A DNA stretch of 27,220 bases from Bacillota bacterium (GCA_019422105.1 JAHZDZ010000004.1:233661-260880); one strand, 5' to 3'; shown: positions 1 through 8,314, numbered from the stretch's first letter. The notes: generated by a model not told the origin, from the letters alone. Made by a program: numbers and translations.

Positions 1-1122
1 TGTGTACGCTTCCGTTAGGTTTTCTATTTCTTTACCGTCCTTTCCCACTACCTGGATAATAGGAAGGCCGAATTTTGTGGCAAACTCAAAGTCACGCTGG
101 TCATGGGCAGGCACACACATAATAGCGCCGGTGCCGTAATCCGCCAAAACATAATCGGATACCCAAATAGGTATCAATGCGCCGTCTAGAGGATTCACGC
201 CATAGCTTCCCGTGAACACGCCTGTTTTCTCCTTGTCAGTCATACGGTCAACAGAGGATTTGGTGGATGCCTGATAGCAGTATTTCTCCATAGCGTCGGC
301 ATATTCTGCTGTTGTGATTTTCTTTACATCAGCATGCTCCGGGGAAATTACCATAAAGGTAGCGCCATATAAGGTATCGGGCCGTGTGGTATAAACAGTC
401 AGGGTGACATCTGTATCCTTTACAGGAAACGCAACCTCAGCGCCATAGCTTTTCCCAATCCAGTCTGACTGCATCTTTTTTACCTTATCCGGCCAGTCAA
501 GCTTTTCAAGGTCGTTCAAAAGTCTCTCGGCATATGCTGTAATTTTCAGCATCCACTGGCGGAGATTCTTCTTCGTTACAGTAGATCCGCAGCGCTCACA
601 GACGCCATTTGTTGCCTCCTCGTTGGCAAGGACACATTTACAGCTTGGGCACCAGTTCAAAGGCATTTCCTTTTCATAGGCAAGGCCATTTTCAAACATT
701 CTGGCAAAAATCCACTGTGTCCATTTATAGTAACCCTTGTCCGTTGTGTTTACTTCCCTGTCCCAGTCATAAATAGCGCTGATTTCGTGAAGCTGTCTTT
801 TTACATTGGCAATGTTTGCAGCAGTTGAAATTTCGGGATGGGTATTTGTTTTAATGGCATAGTTTTCCGCCGGCAGTCCAAAAGCGTCCCATCCCATTGG
901 ATGAAGTACCTGATATCCCTGCAAAACCTTATAGCGGCTTAAAATATCGCTTAAAACATATCCTCTCCAATGGCCGACATGCAGTCCGCTGCCGGATGGA
1001 TAGGGGAACATATCCAGACAATAGTATTTTGGCTTTTTGTCATCCTCTTTGTTGATTGGGTTCTTTTCCCATTCAGCGCGCCATTTTTTCTCGATTTCCC
1101 TGAAATCATAACGGGTATTCAT
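1..1122 (-). CDS. leuS: Leucyl-tRNA synthetase, N-terminal 374 residues (runs off the window)
   Basis: This cytoplasmic class I aminoacyl-tRNA synthetase charges tRNA-Leu with leucine. The reading frame opens at ATG 1122, with GAGGAGG just upstream, and stays open to base 1, so about 374 of the usual 800-odd residues are visible. The class I HIGH motif appears as HVGH at residues 48-51, preceded by the typical CLDMFPYPSGSGL. A Cys-x2-Cys pair (WCPSCKC) and a second one (CERCG) at about residues 155-180 form the zinc-binding insertion. The CP1 editing domain is marked by TTRPDT at residues 245-250, the threonine-rich site that hydrolyses mischarged tRNA. The KMSKS loop and anticodon-binding domain lie outside the window. 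A leucine T-box leader upstream independently supports the identification. Confidence 0.97.
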   Translation of the reverse strand, partial: MNTRYDFREIEKKWRAEWEKNPINKEDDKKPKYYCLDMFPYPSGSGLHVGHWRGYVLSDILSRYKVLQGYQVLHPMGWDAFGLPAENYAIKTNTHPEISTAANIANVKRQLHEISAIYDWDREVNTTDKGYYKWTQWIFARMFENGLAYEKEMPLNWCPSCKCVLANEEATNGVCERCGSTVTKKNLRQWMLKITAYAERLLNDLEKLDWPDKVKKMQSDWIGKSYGAEVAFPVKDTDVTLTVYTTRPDTLYGATFMVISPEHADVKKITTAEYADAMEKYCYQASTKSSVDRMTDKEKTGVFTGSYGVNPLDGALIPIWVSDYVLADYGTGAIMCVPAHDQRDFEFATKFGLPIIQVVGKDGKEIENLTEAYT

Positions 1123-1180
1123 TGGTTGTTTCCTCCTCAAATTAACTTTTTGGATTTTTACTTTCTGTCAAAGTATTCAT

Positions 1181-1220
1181 GAAAATAAAGTCCTCCATCT
1201 CCCTTTAGAGACGAAGGACT
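1181..1220 (-). terminator. T-box intrinsic terminator (attenuator) before leuS
   Basis: A 13-bp stem begins AGTCCTTCGTCTC and is closed by GAGATGGAGGACT, with two G-U pairs and a six-base loop. It is followed by TTTATTTTC. In the T-box mechanism this is the default structure and is replaced by an antiterminator when uncharged tRNA-Leu binds. Confidence 0.93.
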
Positions 1221-1428
1221 CTTCGCGTTACCACTCTAGTTTGCCTTACAAGACACACTCAATTCCCCCTTAACGCGGAAGAGACGTCAGCGCCTACTAA
1301 AATTTCAGCGTGAAGCTCAAAGGTGAGTTCAATAAAGCCTATTTACTGCCTCGCACCCTGCCGGCAGCTCTCTGTAAAAACGAGCTGTATTTACTATTCC
1401 TTCTCATTGCTTTTTGTATTTACAACTA
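1181..1428 (-). promoter_or_regulatory. Leucine-specific T-box leader of leuS
   Basis: This untranslated leader senses uncharged tRNA-Leu and allows transcription into leuS. Stem I elements are visible in order: an AGTAA-type lower element (GGAATAGTAAATACAG), the apical AGAGAGC and GGTGCGA bulges, and the specifier context GAA-CTC-ACC. The specifier codon CTC (Leu) lies at 1327-1325. The T-box itself reads AGAGTGGTAACGCG at 1237-1224. Its TGGT would pair with the ACCA end of an uncharged tRNA with an A discriminator base, as tRNA-Leu has. A perfect terminator stem follows. Specifier, discriminator and downstream gene agree. Confidence 0.95.
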
Positions 1429-1434
1429 TATACG

Positions 1435-1463
1435 TTTATATCATACCTGCGCTAAAAATGCAA
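1435..1463 (-). promoter_or_regulatory. Sigma-A-type promoter of leuS
   Basis: A -35 box TTGCAT (1463-1458) and a -10 box TATAAA (1440-1435) are separated by exactly 17 bases. They lie just upstream of the T-box stem I, so the transcript would start near 1428. Confidence 0.75.
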
Positions 1464-1597
1464 GGCTTTCCGTAATTTTTTGGCGTTTTTCGCTATCCTT
1501 TTCCCTCTTTTGCAGTGCCGTCCGCCTTTCGTGAAGTACCCTGCCAAAACATATTAACAGTAGCTGCTGTCTCCAGTATTTCCAGCTTCTTCCTCCT

Positions 1598-3430
1598 TTA
1601 TACAGCCGTATCTTCCGCCTGGGCAAACTGGCTCATATAAAGGTTATAATAAAAGCCCTTCTTCTCAATAAGCTGGTCATGATTCCCCCGCTCTATGATT
1701 TCACCGTGGTTGATAACGGCAATCAAATCAGCATCCTTGATTGTGCTGAGTCTGTGGGCAATGACAAAGTTAGTTCTCCCTCTCATCAGATTATTCATTG
1801 CCTCCTGTATTTTTACCTCTGTCCTGGTATCTACGCTGGAGGTTGCCTCATCCAGTATTAATATAGAAGGGTTTGCCAGTATCGCTCTGGCGATGGAAAG
1901 CATCTGTCTCTGTCCCTGGCTCAGATTACCGCCGCCGTCTGTGAGTAAGGTATCGTAGCCCTCCGGCAGTCTTCTTATAAATTCGTGGGCATTGGCAAGC
2001 TTTGCCGCCTCCTTGATTTCACCGTCTGACGCATCCAGCCTTCCATAACGGATATTGTCCTTTATTGAGCCTGTAAAAAGGTAGGTGTCCTGTAAAACAA
2101 TACCCAGTGAGGAGCGCAGGCTGTTTCTCTTTATATGGGTAATATCGTGACCGTCTATCGTTATTTTTCCGCTGTCTATATCATAAAACCTGGTCAACAG
2201 GTTAATAATAGTTGTCTTGCCTGCCCCTGTAGGGCCTACAAAAGCTATGGTCTGACCCGGCAGAGCATAAAGATTGATATTCTTTAAAATGGGATTGCCT
2301 TTTTTATAAGAGAAGTTTACATCCTTGAGTATTACCTCCCCCTCTACCTCCGTAAGCTCATAGGCATCCTCCGTATCCTCCGGCTCATCTGTCTCGTCAA
2401 GCACCTCAAAAACACGCTCCGCACCTGCAACAGCCGACATTATCGTATTAATCTGGTTTGCAAGCTCGTTCAGAGGTCTTGAGAACTGCTTGGAATAAAT
2501 CATAAAGTTGGAGACAACACCTATGGTCATACCGCGCCCTCCAATTATCATAAGACCGCCGATTGCGGCGACAAGGGCATAGCTGACATTATTCAGCGCC
2601 ATGGAAAGGGGGCCAATCATACCGGAAAAAATTTCCGCCTTAATACCAACATCCAAAAGGCCGTCATTCATATCAGAAAATTCCCGAATCTCTTTTTCTT
2701 CCCGCGTAAACACCTTCACTACCTTCTGACCTGATATAACCTCCTCCACATAGCCGTTAAGCTTTCCAAGCTTCCTCTGCCTTTCCGCAAAATAAACACG
2801 GGATCGGGAGGTAATCTGCTTCGTAATCAGAAGCAGAACCGGAATGGTGATAAGGCTCGCAACAGTTAACAGCGGGCTTAGGTAAATCATCATGGCAAAG
2901 GTGGTGACAACGGTCAGAACACTCTGAAAAATTTGTGATACACTGGTGTTCAATGTCACAGAAATGTTGTCAACGTCATTTGTCACACGGCTCATCAAAT
3001 CCCCATGGGTTTTACTGTCAAAATAAGAGAGCGGCAGCACCTGAAATTTGTCAAATATCTCTTTTCTTAGTTCCGCCACTGTCTGCTGCGCTACATTTAT
3101 CATAATAACATTCTGAAGCCAGGTAAAAGCAGAGGCCAGAACATAAATAAACAGAAGCCCCAAACAAACCTTAATCAGCCCCGAAAAGTTTCCAACGGAT
3201 ATAAAGCTGTCAATGGCAATACCGATAACACGGGTTCCGGCCACTGACATCAGCGTGGAAAAAATAATCATAAGAAAAACCAGAAACAGCTTGAAGGAAT
3301 GTTTTTTCAGATAGCCAAACAGGCGTTTAGCTGTTTTCTGTGCATTTTTTGGTTTTCCATGGGGCATATTCCCTGCCCCACGTCTTCTTCCGAAGCCAGG
3401 GCCCCTTGGCATTTGTCTTTCCTCACTCAT
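1598..3430 (-). CDS. ABC exporter half-transporter, subunit with the catalytic ATPase residues
   Basis: This 610-residue protein is a type I ABC exporter half: six membrane helices (about residues 45-340) followed by a nucleotide-binding domain. Walker A is GPTGAGKTT near residue 397, Walker B is ILILDEATS near 525 with the catalytic glutamate, and the switch histidine is present in VIAHRLS. Its signature loop is LSQGQ instead of LSGGQ. The partner gene shows the complementary pattern, so the pair should form an asymmetric heterodimer with one competent and one degenerate ATP site, as in the BmrC/BmrD, LmrC/LmrD and TM287/TM288 families. The start at ATG 3430 has AAGGGGGCGG upstream and overlaps the partner's stop by 8 bases, indicating translational coupling. 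Substrate is unknown; multidrug or lipid export is plausible given the MarR regulator. Confidence 0.93.
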   Translation of the reverse strand: MSEERQMPRGPGFGRRRGAGNMPHGKPKNAQKTAKRLFGYLKKHSFKLFLVFLMIIFSTLMSVAGTRVIGIAIDSFISVGNFSGLIKVCLGLLFIYVLASAFTWLQNVIMINVAQQTVAELRKEIFDKFQVLPLSYFDSKTHGDLMSRVTNDVDNISVTLNTSVSQIFQSVLTVVTTFAMMIYLSPLLTVASLITIPVLLLITKQITSRSRVYFAERQRKLGKLNGYVEEVISGQKVVKVFTREEKEIREFSDMNDGLLDVGIKAEIFSGMIGPLSMALNNVSYALVAAIGGLMIIGGRGMTIGVVSNFMIYSKQFSRPLNELANQINTIMSAVAGAERVFEVLDETDEPEDTEDAYELTEVEGEVILKDVNFSYKKGNPILKNINLYALPGQTIAFVGPTGAGKTTIINLLTRFYDIDSGKITIDGHDITHIKRNSLRSSLGIVLQDTYLFTGSIKDNIRYGRLDASDGEIKEAAKLANAHEFIRRLPEGYDTLLTDGGGNLSQGQRQMLSIARAILANPSILILDEATSSVDTRTEVKIQEAMNNLMRGRTNFVIAHRLSTIKDADLIAVINHGEIIERGNHDQLIEKKGFYYNLYMSQFAQAEDTAV

Positions 3431-5159
3431 GAAGTACCGCCCCCTTTTTTATCTGGGAATAATAAATATCCTGGTAATCGCTGCTTGAAGCGATAAGCTC
3501 ATCATGGGTTCCCATAGCCGCAATTTTGCCGCCGCTTAACACAATAATCTCATCTGCGTCCTGCACAGAGCTGATTCTCTGCGCAATTATAAATTTGGTG
3601 CATTGATTCTTATCCTCCCGCAGGGCTTTTTGTATCTTCTTTTCTGTCACCATATCCACGGCGCTGGTACTGTCGTCAAAAATAATGATTTTGGGCTCTT
3701 TAATCAAAGCCCTCGCAATAGAAATACGCTGCTTCTGTCCGCCGGAGAGGTTGACGCCCTTCTGTCCAAGCTCTGTCTCAAATTTGTCGGGGAGCTCCAT
3801 AATGAAGTCATAGGCCTGAGCCTTTCTACATGCCTCGTATACCTCCTCGTCTGAAGCGTCCTCCTTGCCCCATTTAATATTGTCCTTTATTGTGCCGGAA
3901 AACAATATGGCCTCCTGCAGCACAACGGACACATTTTTCCGCAGATCGTCCAGAGCCATATCTCTGATATTCACGCCGTCAATGAGAATTTCTCCCTCCG
4001 TCACGTCATACAGGCGGGGCATTAGATTTACAAGGGTTGATTTTCCGGCGCCTGTAACACCGAGTATGGCAATTGTCTGTCCCGGTTTTGCCGTAAATGA
4101 GATGTTTTCCAAAACGGGGTCTCCCGACCCCTCCGAGTATCGGAAGGTCACATTTCTGTATTCTACTTTTCCTTCTGTAACCGCGTTTTCTAACGGCTTC
4201 CCGGGGTCTGTAATATCCACTTCCGTTTCCAGCACCTCATTTAGCCTGTCTGCGGAAACCTTCGCCCTTGAGATAAACATAAAAACCATGGCAATCATCA
4301 TCAGTGCCATTAAAATCTGTGTCAAATAGGTAATAAAGGCCATAATATCACCAATCTGCATGGTGCCGGCATCTACCTGCTTTCCGCCGAACCAGAGTAT
4401 GGCTATGGTCGCAACATTCATAATAAACATCATAGCCGGCATCATTGCCACAATAATACGGAATGCCTTTACCGTTGTATTTTTATAATCCTCATTTATA
4501 GTATTGAATTTTTCCTTCTCATAATCGCTTCTCACAAAAGCCTTTACGACTCGCACACCGGATAGGTTTTCACGCATTACTGTGTTCACCCTGTCCAGTT
4601 TGTCCTGCACCAGCCGAAAAAGAGGAAATCCATTTTTAATGACAAGGGCAATGACTCCGATAACAACAGGTACCAGCGCCAGAAATACCAGCGTCAGCTT
4701 AGGATTAATTGATGCCGCCATAATAATGCCCCCGGCAGAAAGCAAAGGCGCCCTTACCAGCATCCTCAATGACATTAAAATGACCATCTGTATCTGTGTA
4801 ATATCATTGGTGAGACGGGTAATCAAGGAGGACGTTTTGAATTTGTCAATGTTTCCGAAGGAAAAATCCTGTATTTTAACAAAAGCAGCTTTTCTCACAT
4901 CCGCACCAAAGCTCTGACTGGCTTTGCTGGCATAAATAAGGCAGCCTATACCGCCTATAATACCAATCACCGCAATCAGAATCATCAGCGCGCCTGTTTT
5001 CATAATGTACTGAAAATCTCCGCCGGCTACGCCCACATTAATTATTTTTGTCATCATTTTCGGTATGATAAGCTCAGAAGACACCTCGATAAGCATTAAT
5101 ATGGGTGCCAAAAATACCCATTTCATGTATGGTTTCAAATAAGGCAATAAATTTTTCAA
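3423..5159 (-). CDS. ABC exporter half-transporter, subunit with a degenerate ATPase site
   Basis: This 578-residue protein is the partner half-transporter, with six membrane helices over about residues 12-310 and a C-terminal ATPase domain. Walker A (GVTGAGKST, near residue 365) and signature loop LSGGQ (near 468) are canonical. In Walker B (IIIFDDSTS) the catalytic glutamate is aspartate, and the switch-loop histidine is glutamine (IIAQRIS). Its own ATP site, completed by the LSQGQ loop of the partner, is therefore probably slow or inactive. The start is TTG at 5159, chosen because GGGAGGTG sits eight bases upstream. It lies 24 bases after the MarR gene and overlaps the next transporter gene, making a three-gene operon. 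Confidence 0.93.
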   Translation of the reverse strand: MKNLLPYLKPYMKWVFLAPILMLIEVSSELIIPKMMTKIINVGVAGGDFQYIMKTGALMILIAVIGIIGGIGCLIYASKASQSFGADVRKAAFVKIQDFSFGNIDKFKTSSLITRLTNDITQIQMVILMSLRMLVRAPLLSAGGIIMAASINPKLTLVFLALVPVVIGVIALVIKNGFPLFRLVQDKLDRVNTVMRENLSGVRVVKAFVRSDYEKEKFNTINEDYKNTTVKAFRIIVAMMPAMMFIMNVATIAILWFGGKQVDAGTMQIGDIMAFITYLTQILMALMMIAMVFMFISRAKVSADRLNEVLETEVDITDPGKPLENAVTEGKVEYRNVTFRYSEGSGDPVLENISFTAKPGQTIAILGVTGAGKSTLVNLMPRLYDVTEGEILIDGVNIRDMALDDLRKNVSVVLQEAILFSGTIKDNIKWGKEDASDEEVYEACRKAQAYDFIMELPDKFETELGQKGVNLSGGQKQRISIARALIKEPKIIIFDDSTSAVDMVTEKKIQKALREDKNQCTKFIIAQRISSVQDADEIIVLSGGKIAAMGTHDELIASSSDYQDIYYSQIKKGAVLHE

Positions 5160-5183
5160 GCAGAAAGCACCTCCCTGTTTCTC

Positions 5184-5627
5184 TTAATTCTGTTTCTCTA
5201 CTAATTCTGCTAATCCATTATTTAATTTGTCAATCAGCCGTCTGAATTCCTCTTTCTCCTCAACGTCAAAAAAACCGAAGCACTCCGCATCAATTCTTTC
5301 AATAATACCGGATGCTTCTTTTGCCATCTCCTCCCCCTTTGGGGTAATAAAAACATGGACAGCCCTTAAATCCTTCTCATCGCTCTCCCGCACCAAAAGC
5401 CCCCTTTTTTCCAACTTGCGAAGAATATCCGTCATGCTTGCAGGCCGTATATTGATTATTTTGCACAGCTTATTCTGGGATAAACCACAATTTTGACTGA
5501 GCAGAAGTAATATACGTATTTGTCCGGGGTAAAGTTCCATGCTGGAGGTTAAATAGGTGATCCTTTTTAATAAAAGCAGTTCCAATTTGTGAAGCTTAAA
5601 AAATAAATGATTCAAATTTGTTTTCAC
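5184..5627 (-). CDS. MarR-family transcriptional regulator of the ABC exporter operon
   Basis: This is a 147-residue winged-helix regulator, the usual length for MarR proteins. The helix-turn-helix covers about residues 50-75 (SQNKLCKIINIRPASMTDILRKL), followed by the wing with the family's DxRAV-type segment (SDEKDLRAVHVFITPKG). The start is GTG at 5627; upstream in-frame alternatives run into stop codons, and only a weak GGA/AGG sits in front of it. It is the first gene of the operon with both exporter halves, and a strong palindrome lies 20 bases upstream of its start. By analogy with other MarR regulators it probably represses its own operon until a ligand binds. The ligand cannot be told from sequence. 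Confidence 0.9.
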   Translation of the reverse strand: MKTNLNHLFFKLHKLELLLLKRITYLTSSMELYPGQIRILLLLSQNCGLSQNKLCKIINIRPASMTDILRKLEKRGLLVRESDEKDLRAVHVFITPKGEEMAKEASGIIERIDAECFGFFDVEEKEEFRRLIDKLNNGLAELVEKQN

Positions 5628-5647
5628 CTACATTCCATGCTGCAAAT

Positions 5648-5689
5648 AATAGTTAGGCACCTAACCATTTTGTTAGGTGCCTAACTATT
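5648..5689 (-). promoter_or_regulatory. Double palindromic operator, probably for the MarR regulator
   Basis: Two near-palindromic 14-mers, GTTAGGCACCTAAC and GTTAGGTGCCTAAC, are arranged so that the whole block is a perfect inverted repeat with 18-base arms (5648-5665 and 5672-5689) and a six-base centre. Each 14-mer has the TTAG...CTAA form common to MarR sites. The minus-strand TATTAT at the block's downstream edge (about 5651-5646) could be the -10 box, so binding would block transcription of the operon. Confidence 0.82.
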
Positions 5690-5794
5690 TTACGAAAAGT
5701 CAGAGCATTTGTCAACACTGAAGGATTAAAATTCCATTAAAAAATATTTCTGCTTCTACAATAGAATACGGTTTATCATACAGTGATAAGCGAT

Positions 5795-5844
5795 AAAAAA
5801 ACATAAAAGCAATTATCCCCGCTTATTTGCGGGGACAATTGCTT
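5795..5844 (-). terminator. Strong hairpin terminator on the minus strand
   Basis: A 16-bp stem with one mismatch (5807-5822 against 5829-5844, core TCCCCGC/GCGGGGA) is followed on the minus strand by TTTTATGTTTTTTT. It would end transcripts coming from the repeat array and the phoR side before the marR promoter. The plus strand lacks a T-run after it. Confidence 0.75.
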
Positions 5845-5890
5845 AAGACTGTAGACAAAGCCTTTTTTATACTGCGGAAGGGTTCGGGAA

Positions 5891-6214
5891 TGGTCAGCAC
5901 TTTTTCGCTTTGCTCAAAAGCCGCTCCGCGTCCCCGTTTATCTTCGGGGTGCATGGTCAGCACTTTTTCGCTTTGCTCAAAAGCCGCTCCGCGTCCCCGT
6001 TTATCTTCGGGGTGCATGGTCAGCACTTTTTCGCCTTGCTCAAAAACCGCTCCGCGTCCCCGTTTGTCTTTGGTACCGCCAGCGGTTAACGTAACCGCGA
6101 GAGGTTCGGGGTACATGGTCAGCACTTTTTCGCTTTGCTCAAAAACCGCTCTGCGTCCCCGTTTGTCTTTGATACCGCCAGCGGTTAACATAACCGCGAG
6201 AGGCTGCCGCTGCA
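5891..6214. repeat. Tandem repeat array, two 63-bp and two 99-bp units, open on both strands
   Basis: Units begin with TGGTCAGCAC at 5891, 5954, 6017 and 6116. The first two units are 63 bp and nearly identical. The third, and apparently the fourth, carry an extra 36 bp containing a hairpin with arms GCGGTTA and TAACCGC (about 6082-6099 and 6180-6198). Because 63 and 36 are both multiples of three, long frames stay open on both strands: 145 codons on plus (5827-6264) and 163 on minus (5823-6314), each showing 21-residue peptide repeats. Neither frame has a ribosome binding site and both begin at TTG codons, so the array is treated as non-coding. Its base composition is richer in GC than the surrounding intergenic DNA. 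Confidence 0.85.
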
Positions 6215-6547
6215 CCAAAGCGTTTCCCGCATGCAATCCGCAGGAAAAGCAATCGAAAGAGTAGTCCGGCGGCGAAGCCATGCCCGTAGGGAATTTGTGA
6301 GCAGGGAACCGCAAAGAGAAGTGCGGCTGCTATAGGCCATTTTCTCCAAGGGGAAATTCCTGACAGCCGGGCCTTTGCCCAGCCGAGGAAACAGAGGGTT
6401 TCAAGGCATTTATGCCGCCGGAATACGTCTGTTTATTCCTTCATATAAACGCATCGAAAACAAGTATTCGATGAAGGGTGTAGATTTCTTATGATGCACT
6501 TTGAAGTTGACTGAAAGAAAAGAATAGTCTGATTTATATTGTAACAG
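6215..6547. other. Gene-poor stretch between the repeat array and phoR
   Basis: No supported gene is present. The left half (to about 6430) continues the GC-rich style of the array, with short inverted pieces such as TTTCTCC and GGGGAAA near 6340-6356. The right half is AT-rich. A weak hairpin (ATCGAA/TTCGAT, about 6452-6472) lies 80 bases after the end of phoR, but it has no T-run. No clear terminator of the two-component operon is seen before the hairpin at 5844. Confidence 0.5.
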
Positions 6548-8311
6548 CTATTTACCATAGGGCAGTATAATAGTAAAAACCGAGCCCTCCCCCTCCACAC
6601 TTTCCACACGGAGACTGCCGTTATACAGCAGTACAATATGCTTGACAATGGAAAGCCCGAGACCTGTTCCGCCCGCTTTCCTGGAGCGTCCCTTGTCTAC
6701 TCTGTAAAAGCGCTCAAAAATCCTTTCCTGAGCTTCCTTTGGAATGCCGATTCCCGTATCGGCCACAATAATTTCCAAATGCCTGCCTCTGTCCCTCAAT
6801 AGAACTGAAACACTGCCCTCCTCCGTATACTTAATCGCATTATCAATAAGATTGATAAACATCTGAGAAATTCTGTCTCTGTTGCAGCAAAAAGGCTTTA
6901 TTTCGTTTTCCGTACAAAGCGTTAATTTCAATCCCTTTTTCTCTGCGGTCGGTCTTAAGAACTCACATATATTTTCGGCTATTTTCTTTATGTTGTTATC
7001 GGAAACATTAATATCATCGTTTCTCGTCTCTATTTCAGACAGGGAGAGAATATCCTGTATCAGGCGGTAAAGCCTCTGCGCCTCTATATCTATAATATCA
7101 ATAAAGTGAAGCGCCGCCTGCGTGTCATGAAGCGCTCCTGCCTTCAGCGTATCCGTAAAGCCCATAATAGAGGTAAGGGGAGTTTTCAGCTCATGGGTAA
7201 CATTGGATACAAAATCACTTCTGAGCTGTTCCAGCTTCCTGATTTGCGTAACGTCCTGAAATACAAGAAGCGTTCCCAATGTATTGTCGCTTTGATATTT
7301 CCTTAATATCGGGTTGGCGTAAATTCGCAGTATTTTTGTCCCCTCAAGACCTGAACGCAATGTAAATTCCTCCGCCACATGGGTTTTATGCTTCATCGAC
7401 ATATCAAGCACTCTGTAAACTGTCTCATTGCGTATCACATCATAAAAGTTATAGCCTATGACATTATTTATTTTAATATGGAACAGCTTATGACATTCAC
7501 TGTTTATCATCAGTATCCTGTCCTCGCCGTCTATTGCCACAACGCCGTTAATCATGCTGTTGACAATGGATTCCAGCTTCATATTCTCGTCTTCCAGCTG
7601 CTCAATGGTATTAGTGAGCTCACTGCTCATTTGATTAAAGGCATTGGTTAAAAGACCGATTTGATCCTTCGAATCGCTTGGTATCTTCTTTCCGTAACGC
7701 CCCTGCGCCATTTCCTCCACAGCAAGCGTCAGCTTTGTCAGCGGATTTGCAATTCTTTCCGCAAAGAAATATGCAAACAAAAAAGCAATAAAGGCAGCCA
7801 GAGTGATGCCGCTTGCAATATAGACAATAACCTGGTTCTGCATTGTGACAAGCTCTGTCAAGGGCTGCGAAAGGCGAAGTATCAAAAAACCGTCTCTTGT
7901 TTCCGCCTTCGCGGCAGTGTAGATGTAATCCGTACCTAATGTTTTGCTGTAGCGAGTTACCACCACTGTATTTCCTTTCATGGCCTCTTCAATCTCTTGT
8001 CTGCCGCCATGATTTTCAAGGGCGGAGGCATCTGCCTGAGAATCGCTGATCACAAAACCGTCAGAGGAAATTACAGTAATCCTGTACTGGAATTTTTCCG
8101 CATAGTCCCGCGTAAAGCTTTCTATTCCCGCATTTCCGTAATCCTTGAATTTATCCTCCAAAATATAGGTAAGCGCCGACACCTCCTTTTTCAGATGTCC
8201 GCTGTACTCCTCAATGTAGTATTTTTTGCAGGTACTGATTGAAAAAAAGCCGAGAATAGCAGATAAAAATAATATAATCACGACATAAGTCGCAAATAAT
8301 TTTTTTCTCAT
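6548..8311 (-). CDS. phoR: PhoR-type membrane sensor histidine kinase
   Basis: This 587-residue kinase has the full PhoR/WalK-like layout. A first membrane helix (about residues 7-27) and a second (about 160-185) flank an extracytoplasmic sensor. A HAMP linker, a PAS domain (around LESIVNSMINGVVAIDGED), a HisKA domain with phosphoacceptor in VTHELKTPLTS, and a HATPase domain follow. The ATPase N, G1 and G2 boxes read NLIDNAIKYTE, DTGIGIP and GGTGLGLSIV. It starts at ATG 8311 with AGAGAGGA upstream, three bases after the response regulator gene, so the two are co-transcribed and should form a cognate pair. The stimulus is not certain; phosphate is the usual one for this architecture, but no pst genes are in view. 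Confidence 0.9.
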   Translation of the reverse strand: MRKKLFATYVVIILFLSAILGFFSISTCKKYYIEEYSGHLKKEVSALTYILEDKFKDYGNAGIESFTRDYAEKFQYRITVISSDGFVISDSQADASALENHGGRQEIEEAMKGNTVVVTRYSKTLGTDYIYTAAKAETRDGFLILRLSQPLTELVTMQNQVIVYIASGITLAAFIAFLFAYFFAERIANPLTKLTLAVEEMAQGRYGKKIPSDSKDQIGLLTNAFNQMSSELTNTIEQLEDENMKLESIVNSMINGVVAIDGEDRILMINSECHKLFHIKINNVIGYNFYDVIRNETVYRVLDMSMKHKTHVAEEFTLRSGLEGTKILRIYANPILRKYQSDNTLGTLLVFQDVTQIRKLEQLRSDFVSNVTHELKTPLTSIMGFTDTLKAGALHDTQAALHFIDIIDIEAQRLYRLIQDILSLSEIETRNDDINVSDNNIKKIAENICEFLRPTAEKKGLKLTLCTENEIKPFCCNRDRISQMFINLIDNAIKYTEEGSVSVLLRDRGRHLEIIVADTGIGIPKEAQERIFERFYRVDKGRSRKAGGTGLGLSIVKHIVLLYNGSLRVESVEGEGSVFTIILPYGK

Positions 8312-8314
8312 GGC

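Noticed and set aside
1441..1626. 61-codon minus-strand frame between the ABC gene and leuS
   Set aside because: It overlaps the 3' end of the exporter gene and the leuS promoter and has no domain.
5891..6214. CRISPR-like array
   Set aside because: Units are directly adjacent, without unique spacers between short repeats, and no cas genes are present.
5827..6264. 145-codon plus-strand frame over the tandem repeats
   Set aside because: Starts at TTG without a ribosome binding site, directly overlapping a hairpin, and the opposite strand is equally open; best explained by repeat periodicity.
5823..6314. 163-codon minus-strand frame over the tandem repeats
   Set aside because: Also starts at TTG without a ribosome binding site. 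Kept only as a finding, because 21-residue repeats might still be coding.
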